Below are positions 43,370 through 53,133 of a stretch of DNA of 64,000 nt, piece after piece (the first letter of the stretch is position 1; each line of letters opens with the position of its first letter). The position numbers and the translations under genes are program-made. Where the stretch lies: NCBI RefSeq assembly GCF_905220365.1, contig NC_061140.1, positions 7,132,501 through 7,196,500 of the forward strand. Direction: 5' to 3'. The notes below the pieces were generated by a model. It did not search any database, was not told the origin of the DNA, and saw only the letters and a list, made by a program, of their open reading frames with translations. Source of the DNA: Vanessa cardui. Lineage: Eukaryota > Arthropoda > Insecta > Lepidoptera > Nymphalidae.

Positions 43370-43510
43370 TCACTGTTGGATGAAAGTAAGAAAGTTGGTA
43401 AGTCCTTCGGTTGCGGCGGCCAGAGTCGGTGTGGCTCGTGACGAGTGGGGTGCTAACATTTCTCCAAACCAGTCCCAGGCTGAGGAAGAGGTCGATGTAA
43501 CGGAACGCAT
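43370..43510 (-). other. Candidate small coding exon or upstream ORF of CSP-H
   Basis: A 46-codon frame in an unusually GC-rich island. It begins MRSVTSTSSSAWDWFGEML, continues APHSSRATPTLAAATEGL and ends FIQQ-stop. A good splice donor GTGAGT overlaps its last codons (43373-43368). If spliced to the acceptor before CSP-H (exon resuming at 42749), this exon would be the CSP-H leader, and its frame would end at a TGA overlapping the CSP-H ATG. The antisense strand is also open over 62 codons (43380-43568). I do not recognise the peptide. It may be a real leader exon, part of another gene, or chance. Confidence 0.3.
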
Positions 43511-45395
43511 ACAAAATATACCTTGCCCGGAATTGAAGAAAGTAACGAGCGGAAGGGCGAAACGTTAAACTGAATCAACAAAATGTAGTGTTATTCGCTG
43601 CGCCTGCAACTGCTTTGTCCTTGTATTTTGTTGTTTTATTACATTTCATTTTATCGTTATTTAGTAAAACGTTGCAATTGTTTTTTTTAGTTCTTCACTG
43701 TTTTATAACTGGTAACGACAAAATATTTCAAGTTCAAAATGACTACTAAAAAGATTTCTTTTTTTTAATTTTACTCTTAAATATTTTTGGTAAAAATTTT
43801 AGTTATTCTACTATGTAGGTTAAGTCTTGCTTAAGTTTAGTCATAGAGAAAGAAGAGATGATGTCCTTGTAACATAATTTTTGAAGTTGCTCTAATGTAC
43901 GATATATATCCGAATGTTAAACAGGTTCTCAATGTCATTACCCCCAAAATAAAATTCGACGTTTTTTTGTTATACCTTTTTTTAAACAAATATCAAGATG
44001 GTTGAAGTATATACACGTACACGTATTTTTTGTGACCTTAATTTGACTTATTCGATTTTAGCATTGTCAGTCACGAATCGAGTCATATTTTATCTTCGCT
44101 TTAAGTTAATTTAAATTGTTAAAATGTTTAATTTTAAAAGTTGTATTCATTTTCATCATTTTTGTTTTCGCTATTATTTTATTTAATATTTTGATATTGG
44201 TCACAAGTAAGGCAAGAAAGGTCTGGGTTTGTCACGAGTATTTGGATCGTACAAGTAAACCATTTATTTAAATATTTCCTGCTCTTGAGTCGAGCAAGAA
44301 GATCTGATCCGTTCTAAGGAAATATGTTAATGGTAAAATTCTCGAAACTCAACTTTTGCAATTACTCTGGAAACGTGAAAGGAAGCAATAAAAATGTTTA
44401 TAACCTTTTTTTCAAAAAATAATAATAGTCGTACATTTATAATGTCTTTGAAAGAAAATAGACATGGATGGAATGGAATAGTGCTTTGGATGATTTGACT
44501 CTTATAAAGTATAGCCTTAAATACATACATACAATTATTTATTCTCAAAGAAGACATAACAAATTACTTCTTTCTGAATAATGCAAGATCGTAAACATAC
44601 AAATTTTACATAATCGTACGCCAGTCAACACAGAACGTAAAACTGTCATTCTAATAGGTACATTAATTAAAATGAATATTTTTGTTTTCTCATTTGAGAT
44701 AATTTACTGAGCAAGTTTTACTATCAACATAAAATAATTATACTTGATTTTTCTATAATAATCGTTTTTAATACTGCGTCATTGTTAAGAGCGAAGACCG
44801 GTTTGTTTAATAATTTATTTGTTCCCATTATGTTAACTTTACTTAGCCAATTAGCACAAACTTTCACATAGACTTATAGTTTCTAGATTACTACTTAGTT
44901 GCCGCGAACATTTGTACGTTTGCATGTTTTATATTTATATTTAATTCCAGCTGAGCCCGCGACTTCGTGCGCCTTTGATTATTTTGAATTTAATTTTGAT
45001 TAATGTAACGTGTTTATAATATATGCATTTAGTAAAAGGCTGTTAATATAATATTACAAACAGACACTCCAATTTTATATATGTATGGATTAGTGTTACA
45101 CACAAACTATGGAAAGACCAAAAAAAAACTTCTGACACCTAATATTCTAACGGTTTTATAAGGTTTAATAAAATGCAAGACGACATAGAGATAAAAAAAT
45201 TGTTTAACTTTAACCTTGTGGGAACAGCCCAAGTATATTTTTAAAACGGAATTGGGAAGATACACTTTTTTATATTTTTTACTTTATTTTAATAATAAAA
45301 ATCCAAAACATTCTAATTTACTGCAAAAAAAGGAATTTCAAAATGTCATTTTAAATTTTTGAGCGAAAACGGATCTTTCGTTTGATTATTTCGTA

Positions 45396-45763
45396 TGACG
45401 TCACTCCTGTCTGTCACTCGCCCATTGCGCGTACTTTTCCTCACTGGCTTTCATACTTTTTCCCCGATTTTTGAGATACTTTTTTGTAAAAATCTAAAAC
45501 AGACTATTCAACACTCCGAAAAAAAAAACGAATTGACGTATGGCTCGTGCAATGCGTTCATCTACTTCAAATAAATGGTTTTTGATTGGACCTTGTGACA
45601 CAGAACTGAGAAAAGGTTAAGGTTAAAAAAAAGGTTTCAAGCTGAAAAGAGGAAACTAAGAACTTCCATTTTTATTCGAAATATGCAATTAATTTTCGTT
45701 TGAATATTGACTTTTTTTAACAACTATAACTTCAAATAAGTAGTCATTACAGGAGTGACGTCA
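45396..45763. repeat. Inverted repeat with TGACGTCA ends
   Basis: The 15-bp word TGACGTCACTCCTGT at 45396-45410 recurs inverted at 45749-45763. Flanking sequence outside the words is loosely complementary, which suggests an old transposon with longer inverted ends. Confidence 0.5.
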
Positions 45764-46471
45764 CTGAACGCTAATTAGTGTTTTGAAATACGTTCCGTTT
45801 CAAGTTACTTTAACTCGTAATTATTGTTAAAAACAACATTATATCAAATATAAACCTTACAGTGGCCCTTCCTTTATAATTTTTAACATTTTTGTTCCCT
45901 ATTGAAATTTGAAACAGTGTATATTATACGGCCACTTCTAATACGGTTTATTTACAGCTTCGCTGGCTTAGTTTTTGTTTCCTAACAGAGAATTCATCCT
46001 TCGGTAATCCGTCGGACAACCTTAAAAGCCTAACTATGTATATAGATATGAGAAAATTTATATATATTCACTATCTAAACAATTACATATTTATATTCAC
46101 TATTAGAACTCTTAATCTATTTAATATTGCTTTACTACATTTTTTTGGACTAATATATCTAAAAGCAAAATCCTAAGCAGTAGCAAAGATAATATTCATG
46201 TCATCACTAATTTTTTTTCGAAAATATCTGTTTTCTAATTAATGTAAGCACCAGACTAGAATGACGCTCTGCAATGTTAGCCATCTTGCACAGCAATTAT
46301 TAAAAACTAATTACCTATCTATCCACCAATCCACCATTGCACTCAGTTTATCCCAGCATCTACACAACCTTACTTTAATCATTCCGCTCCTACGTCAATT
46401 CCATATGCATTTTACAACTAAGTTAAAATAAAGAGTGTTTCATTATTAACACGATCTCTTGCAATAATATT

Positions 46472-46530
46472 GGACAACACCATATACATTACTCTGATCC
46501 CAAAGTTAGTAGCTAAAGCACTTGTGTTAA
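46472..46530 (-). mobile_element. SINE-C 3' fragment
   Basis: TACATTACTCTGATCCCAAA and GTAGCTAAAGCACTTGTGTT match the 3' part of the copies at 22546 and 61309. Confidence 0.55.
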
Positions 46531-47449
46531 TTTAAATGAAACTATCGATCTATTCATTCGTTTGTATGAATTTAAAATCCACTGACCACCTATCCATTTG
46601 TCAACCCAATTAAGTAAAAGAGCTTAGATATTTTTATAATAGTTTATTTTGTAATATTCTATATAAAATCGCTTAATAAGTATATAAAGTTATCATTGGC
46701 GTAAATACATATAAATTTAATATTAATAGAAAATAAACCATCACATGGACCACGTGGTAATGGGTCATCAATAACTTTATTTGTAATTGATGTGTTTTTT
46801 AGATAAATCGAACTTTCACTTTTTAAATTAAATATAAATACTAAATAGTAATATAGTAATCTAAAAATCCTTTAAATATTTCGAGAGCAAATCTTTCATG
46901 GTGTGTAATTTTAGACAAATTACAGTAAGTCGACTGAACTGATTAATATAATATAATTTTTTTTAAATAAATAAACTAAATAACCCAAAACAATAAAAGT
47001 AAACTTATATTTTTTTCTAATACTTGGCACTTTAATTAAAACAATTGTAATTCTAAACAGCATAATTATACTTTTAATTCTATAATTTTTTGATCATGAG
47101 GTTAATTTACAATCATTATTTTCATGATCAACATTGGTAAATTCCGTGGTCTGGTACTTAAAGGGCCAACATCATTGACCCATATTTTAGTAATTAGAAT
47201 AGAAACGATGGACACATGTTGGTTTCGCCATGTATTTATGTGTAATATTGTTTATATTATATGATTTACATGAATTCCAATATATTTACTACCTGAAATT
47301 ATAACGCATGCTAGTTGTATTTATCCGTCAAATTCCAAAAATAGTAGTTAGTAAAAACTATTCTAAATCATTTTGAAATTCTTATCGGAAAAGTGTACTC
47401 ATCCCCTTTAACTACCAGCCCACAGAATTATAGAACCGTTTTAGAGTAC

Positions 47450-48361
47450 TCAATTTGATTGCGCTGACGGCGAATATTTTAACGCTAAAGCGTTGAAGTA
47501 TTCTGAATTTTTTTCGCTGAGAACTTTAGATATGTGTTCGAATTTCTGCTTCTGTTTTGGAGTACACTGACCACATTTAGTTTTAATCAATTCGGGTATT
47601 GTATCTGAAACGATAAAACAATTTACATTAAAAATAAATTTTAATTTAGCAATTTATCATCAGTTAAAATCTAAAATAAGTTTTTATCAGGCGCGAAATA
47701 GCAAAATATTAACAGATATTTCAATTCTTTTATTGAGAAACAGTTTAAAAAAATATATATTTCTATTAAAATGTATATAAAAAATAATTCGTTTTTATTT
47801 ATAGTACTGTAAATAGCTGCATTGATTACAATTATTTTGTCTAATATGTTTTAGCAGAATTAATATTTTTCTGCTAGTTTTGCTTCATGCCAAGTTTTGA
47901 TGTATTTATAATATTCGATGTATAGTAGTTTGGCCGTGGAAGATTATCAGACATACAGACTTATGCACTCATCATATCAGTATAAATATTTTTTTATCCC
48001 GTATAAAAAAGTACCGCTAGAAAATATCCCCGACTGTTGGCTGCCGGCTAAAGGCATCTCTTCCGGCATCAGACATTTTCCATTAAAGCCGAGAACAAAT
48101 ATACTAAATAAATAAAGCATAATAGATAAATTCTTCTCGATTTGAAACGTAATATTTTTAGTAGTATATATAAATAAATGGTACTTTACCTCTTAATCCC
48201 TGCATCTCTCCACAAGGCTTCTGATCCATGAGGCAGGCAAACGCTGCTTTACTCTTTTCCTCATTGCTCAATAACTTTTCTATATCCAAATCCTCGATAT
48301 TGAACTTGTTGCCGATTGCAACCGCTACCACCGTAAGTAACAATATAACCACACGCATCAT
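47450..48361 (-). CDS. Chemosensory protein CSP-I (two exons, C-X17-C variant)
   Basis: Exon 1 is 48361-48190 and exon 2 is 47604-47450. The 585-bp phase-1 intron has donor GTAAAG and acceptor GTTTCAG. At 108 aa it is the shortest CSP in the window. The signal peptide is about 1-17, then NKFNIEDLDIEKLL, so the usual YTDKYD start is lost. Cysteines are C43, C50, C68 and C71: the middle spacing is 17, one fewer than the family standard, because exon 1 ends CGEMQGLR with seven residues after the second cysteine instead of eight. The intron follows Arg, not Lys. Exon 2 reads DTIPELIKTKCGQCTPKQKQ, has no tryptophan and ends YSPSAQSN instead of extending past YDP. Two adjacent ATGs begin the frame; I used the first. 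A 5'UTR intron is likely. Confidence 0.9.
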
Positions 48362-48489
48362 GAACTTCTGAAGATAAAAGATAAAAATGAAATTTCATGT
48401 CACTGTTTATTGAATGTGATATTCAATTACATTATTGACGTAAATAATAAGCCAATTAATCGTTAAACACTTCTTAAGATTTTTTTTTT

Positions 48490-48692
48490 ATGTTATAGGT
48501 TGGCGGGCGAGCATATGGGCCACCTGATAATAAGTGGTGGTGGTATGTCCCTTGTGCCTGTAGTTACACTGGCTCACTCACCCTTCAAACCGGAACACAA
48601 CAATACTGAGTACTGCTATTTGACGGTAGAATAACTGATGAGTGGGTGGTACCTACCCAGACGGGCTTGCACAAAGCCCTACCACCAAGTGA
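48490..48692 (+). mobile_element. SINE-B copy with internal deletion
   Basis: The head (TTGGCGGGCGAGCATATGGG) is followed by a jump from AAGTGGT to the TATGTCCCTTGTGCCTGTAG block, then the complete tail. It lies in the presumed CSP-I 5'UTR intron. Confidence 0.7.
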
Positions 48693-48743
48693 ATATATAG
48701 ATATAGTGAAAGATAAACAATGATCTTAGTATTTCAATAGACC

Positions 48744-48909
48744 CAGTGGCGTAGCTAGGTAAGGAAGGGCCCCGGTATATAGAAAAAGAAAATTCTTGTG
48801 CGGTCGTGATTTTCCAGCTTCAGAGGCTTAAGGATTAGTTTAGAGGGCCCCCTGAACTCCGGAGCCCTGGTGCGCTGCACCACCTTGTCCTACGATAGCT
48901 ACGCCACTG
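48744..48909. mobile_element. 166-bp hAT-like MITE
   Basis: Begins CAGTGGCGTAGCTA and ends with the exact complement TAGCTACGCCACTG. The flanking octamers AATAGACC and AATACATC match at 6 of 8 positions, consistent with a decayed 8-bp target duplication as made by hAT elements. It has no coding capacity. Confidence 0.75.
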
Positions 48910-50244
48910 AATACATCAAGAACTACATATAAAATGACATAAAAGTAAACAGAATATAATTTTAAAGACTTTTAAATTCGCAAAGATTTGAAAAAAGAAT
49001 ATAATTCGTTTTTTTTTTTATATTCCATTGACCAAAATCATAGAAACATAAGATAAAGAAATAAAAATGGTCTACTCGCCTCGAACAAGAAGAGCGAATA
49101 ACTTGGATGGTTCAAGAGGTGGTCGCTTATAAATGGTAATTATTATATGAAACAGGAATTAATTGTGGAAACTTTTGTACACTTCATTGTTCGCAGGCTT
49201 TAGTGTTTCCTTAAGTGTCGTAAGTGGCAAATTGAAAAATAATCAACAAACATGCAACATTTGCTATCGAGTCGTCTATAGTATCTGTAATATATAACTA
49301 AATCACTTTCTGTCTGTATTTCTGCTTATTTCTATTAAACCATTTAACGTATTATGATACGATTATCATTACTAGGAAAAGCATTATACGAGCAATATTT
49401 GTGTATGTATTTTATACAAAATGTTTGAACCATCATGGTGTTTTAACCAAAAAACCGTTTTCTATGTAAATTAACACGGATATTGCTGGCTATGTATATA
49501 GGCTGGTTTTAGAAAGATGTAGATTTAAAAAACCTGTAGATCAAAACAAAGTCTGTAACAGTACGTGTGTCGTAAAGTCCATTTCTAATAGTTATTTATA
49601 TAAATAAAAAACTACATATGTGTTATTTGCGAGACCATTTCTAAAATTGATCATTCGTCCTTCAAATAAATATGATGGACATTTAAATTCATTCGAATGA
49701 GTAGTATAGAATATATTCGTTTTCAAATTAAGAAACAAGTACGCCGTCCTACTGGTAATAAGCTGCCCATAAAAATGAAATGTTGATCTTAAACCACGGA
49801 CAAATTTTGTTGTACACTTTCCAATACAATAAATGTACATATTTAGATTCATAGACTATTCATAACAATTAATAAAAAAAGAACGTTAATATACCTATTT
49901 AATATATTCTTAGAGCACGCTAACTCGGGTTTTTTTGCCTTGTTTTATAATAAGTCACAATTTTAAGTTCCTAAATAGCATCAATATCATCAATGTTATT
50001 TTTGAGAATTATTTATACACCACTACATAATGCTTGTCAAGTAGAACTTCAAGTATAACGATAGTGAAAATTATCATAACGGTTAAACGGAGTTTATATT
50101 TTTAATTCTTAGTTGATATTTCCATTGATACCTCTTATTTTATAACTTGATTTTCTATTACGATTGAGATTGATGAAACGTCATTCCATAAAATCAGATA
50201 ATTTATACTAGGATTAGATTTAAAATTTTTAAATTTTAAATGTT

Positions 50245-50365
50245 AAAAAAGAGTAACTACTGAGTTTCTTGCAGGTTCTTCCCGGTAGAGTCTACTTTCC
50301 GAACCGGTGATAGCTATGATAGATAGATAGATATATTTTGATTTGATTTGATTTTATTTGAAGAT
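50245..50365 (+). mobile_element. LINE 3' end (CR1/Zenon-like)
   Basis: AAAGAGTAACTACTGAGTTT, GGTTCTTCCCGGTAGAGTCT, then a TGATT-rich tail, as in the copy at 26095. Confidence 0.6.
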
Positions 50366-50703
50366 GAAGAACGCACTTTAGTCTCATAGTTAGTTAGGTT
50401 AGGTTAGTTAGTCTCGAGATACGTTATAAGAAATATAAATACTTACCTGATAATAACGCAGATAATATATACGTACATTGATAATTCTCAATTGGATTGG
50501 CTTATGTGGGCCTTCCAATGGAATTCCTTTTTATTACGTTACGTTAATTACCTATTAGTAAATCGCTTTCGTAAGTTTTGATTCACGAAATATAAAACTG
50601 ACTATTCAATCAACACAATAATATGGTAGTTTTAACCAGTTGGATTTAAAGGTCTGGAAGCCCTGTCATCACAAAAGAAGGCCTCCAGTCTGAAGAAGTG
50701 GAG

Positions 50704-50744
50704 GCGTGGAGACTCTAATAATTATATTATTAGGGTCTCCACGC
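50704..50744. repeat. 19-bp inverted repeat (hairpin)
   Basis: Arms 50704-50722 and 50726-50744 (GCGTGGAGACTCTAATAAT and its complement) match at 18 of 19 positions with a 3-nt loop. Confidence 0.8.
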
Positions 50745-51149
50745 GTGACTCAGATTTTTATTTCCTTTTTTATGATATAAGTAGGCAGACGAGCAAATAG
50801 ACCACCTCCGCCCACAGACGATTTAAGAAATAATAACTAATACTCTTTATTGCACTGAGAAATTATACATCGTAGTTTTATACATGAAATTTTTGTTCAC
50901 AATGGCGGGCTTATTTCTAAAAGAATTTTTTTCCAGCCAACCCACAGCTGTAAGAAATAGTGTTATAGAGCAGGTATAAATAGTGCAACATTAGATACTC
51001 TTAGTAATATTATATAACAGAAACAATTTCAATATAATATAATATATATAACGCTCACATAAATATCTATAATATTATAAATACATATATACTAAATTAT
51101 TATACTTATACTACATCTAAATACACAAATATTATAAATATATAACCAT

Positions 51150-51344
51150 TGCTTACATGACCAATATACCACAAACCTTATCAAAGTTGTTAATGTATAT
51201 TGTTACACTGACTTAGGAAACCGGAATATAACAATAATGAGTACTGCTGTATCACCATTCAGCATACCACCATACCACCGGTAGAATATCTGATACGAGG
51301 TTACCTATCCAGACGGGCCTGCACAAAGCCCTACCACTAAGTAA
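51150..51344 (+). mobile_element. SINE-B copy, degenerate
   Basis: Retains GGAAACCGGAATATAACAAT, AATGAGTACTGCTG and CCAGACGGGCCTGCACAAAG, plus CCCTACCACTAAGT, with a short insertion in the middle. Confidence 0.6.
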
Positions 51345-52944
51345 CATTGAAGTTTATGTATAGATACTATGTTATGAATATACTTGCTATATGTAGAATA
51401 TGACCAAAAGTTCAACTAAAGTTTAAAGATTTTAAGCAATTAATAAAATACAGCTATAAAGCTGTGACTGAAGTAATTGATTTGTATTTACATTTTGAGT
51501 TAACTGATAGGCAGTGATGAGTTTGAATAAACATTATGGACTGGCCTAGTGTAAAAGGTGAACAGGCCTATTACTCAAATCGTTAGAGAAGTATAATCCT
51601 AGGTTTAAAGGTAAATCGTCATGGCAATGACAAACTCATATATAGAAGAGGAATTTTATATCTGCCTTACCTTTGAAGGCATATATTGAATGGATGTATA
51701 TTGTAGTTAATAGTCAAGTCGTTCTATACGAAAATATAAAAGGTATATTTAGAAATATAATCATTATCGTGTAGTCTTACCAGAAACCTGACTTATTTTC
51801 TGGAAGTATGCGTCACCGGTTAACATTTAGAAATACAAGTCAATTGAAGGCAGTTCTATAAGGAAACTATATGTCCCAATGACTTGAAATTTGCCGCATT
51901 ATTCTTGTGACGGAGACGCTGACTGAAAAAGTATTTTTGAAAGGGGGAAATGAGGAGGATAAGAATGTGAACCTTTTCATTGAGTATAAGTAGGTGCAGA
52001 AATTCAGGTCTTCCAAATAAACATTGAGCATCGACTAACATTGATGATACCAAAAAATCTCTTCCTAATTGACTTACTTGTTTTCCGTTCCCCTTTATCT
52101 GCCTTCAACTATACTGTTCTTACATCACAACGATGGGTATAGCAAAAGCTGAAAAATAATTTTATTCTGATCCAATTTTTAAGACAATTTCTGCCTCGTA
52201 CCACCAGTCTGTGAAACCAGAAGGAAACGATACGACTTAGGAACCTTCAAGAAAAGAGGGTACTTTTTCTTAAAGGCCGATAATGCACCTGCAAGCCCCT
52301 CGGTGTTGCGAATGTCCATGGGTGTTATCACTTTCCATCGAGTGAGCTATAAATTAAATTCTAATTATAGAAAATCTTTACCAAGATCAAGGATATGAGT
52401 AGAACTAATGATGAATAAGTGCAAATGCTCTGTGAAGTGCGCAGTTCAGCGAATTATAATGATTGCGATGATTAATGATATTTGTCCACAATGGTATAGA
52501 GGTCAAATTTATTTTTATTTTAATAGATAAATAACTATAATGAAAATAATTTAAAATACATTTTGTACGGAACGTAATTGAACAAAATTGGTCTTATCCG
52601 CAAAATTTTGTATATAACGTCTATGATGCGACATTTTCATGTAAAGTTTTGTTTGTGTTTTTGACAGTGTTGGAACTGAAATTGAAGATTATTTAAACGT
52701 AATATTATTTTATTCTTTATTATCACAAATATTTTATATTTTCAGTGCACATAACATTAGTCAGTCATATACGTTTAACTAATTTTATTTTATTAACTAA
52801 ACTTTTTCGTATTTATCATTTATAATTCGCATAAGTTTATATATTCCGTTGATGATATATTTGTATTATATTATTTTATATTTATCGAATAAAGATACAG
52901 ATAAAATAATGAATATAAAAGCAAAAAAATAAGACAGAAATATA

Positions 52945-53004
52945 CAAAAAAATGTTAATTTAAATTTAGAACACTAGTTCTAAATTTAAATTCACATTTT
53001 TTTG
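52945..53004. repeat. 28-bp inverted repeat upstream of CSP-J
   Basis: Left arm 52945-52972 and right arm 52977-53004 are complementary with a single mismatch around a 4-nt loop (ACTA). It lies 130 bp before the CSP-J ATG, in the region where its promoter or leader should be. Confidence 0.85.
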
Positions 53005-53133
53005 TTATTCGCCAGATGTAAAAATTAATTGCTCTGATTGCTTTATTTAACGCTTCATTTTATAACATCAAGTGTTTATAATTGTATAGCCAATATACCT
53101 TTTACATTTCTATTATATAACCTTATTTTACAG

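Larger units (their letters stand above)
42830..47440. other. Spacer between CSP-H and CSP-I
   Basis: No full gene is seen. It holds a small GC-rich open frame (43370-43510, minus), an inverted repeat with TGACGTCA motifs (45396-45763), a SINE-C 3' fragment (46472-46530), a Helitron-like remnant near 44950 and long AT-rich stretches. Confidence 0.55.
48368..49143 (-). promoter_or_regulatory. CSP-I promoter, leader exon and 5'UTR intron
   Basis: A TTTATAAG box reads on the minus strand at 49143-49136. A leader exon would end at 49080, followed by GCGAGT, a possible GC-type donor (AG before GCGAGT). The acceptor TTATCTTCAG ends at 48368, six bases before the ATG. A SINE-B copy and a small hAT-like MITE lie inside this intron. 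The donor is inferred and unproven. Confidence 0.4.
49150..53100. other. Spacer between CSP-I and CSP-J
   Basis: No gene is seen. Contents: a LINE 3' end (50245-50365), a hairpin (50704-50744), a degenerate SINE-B (about 51150-51344), a decayed repeat near 52235-52345 (AATGCACCTGCAAGCCCC, TGTCCATGGGTG), and a hairpin at 52945-53004 next to CSP-J. Confidence 0.55.

Noticed and set aside
50385..50415. Telomeric TTAGG repeat
   Set aside because: Only about two exact units occur within a TTAGT-rich stretch, too few to call.
51856..52053. 65-codon minus-strand frame as a gene
   Set aside because: No family features, and it lies in decayed repeat-like sequence between CSP-I and CSP-J.
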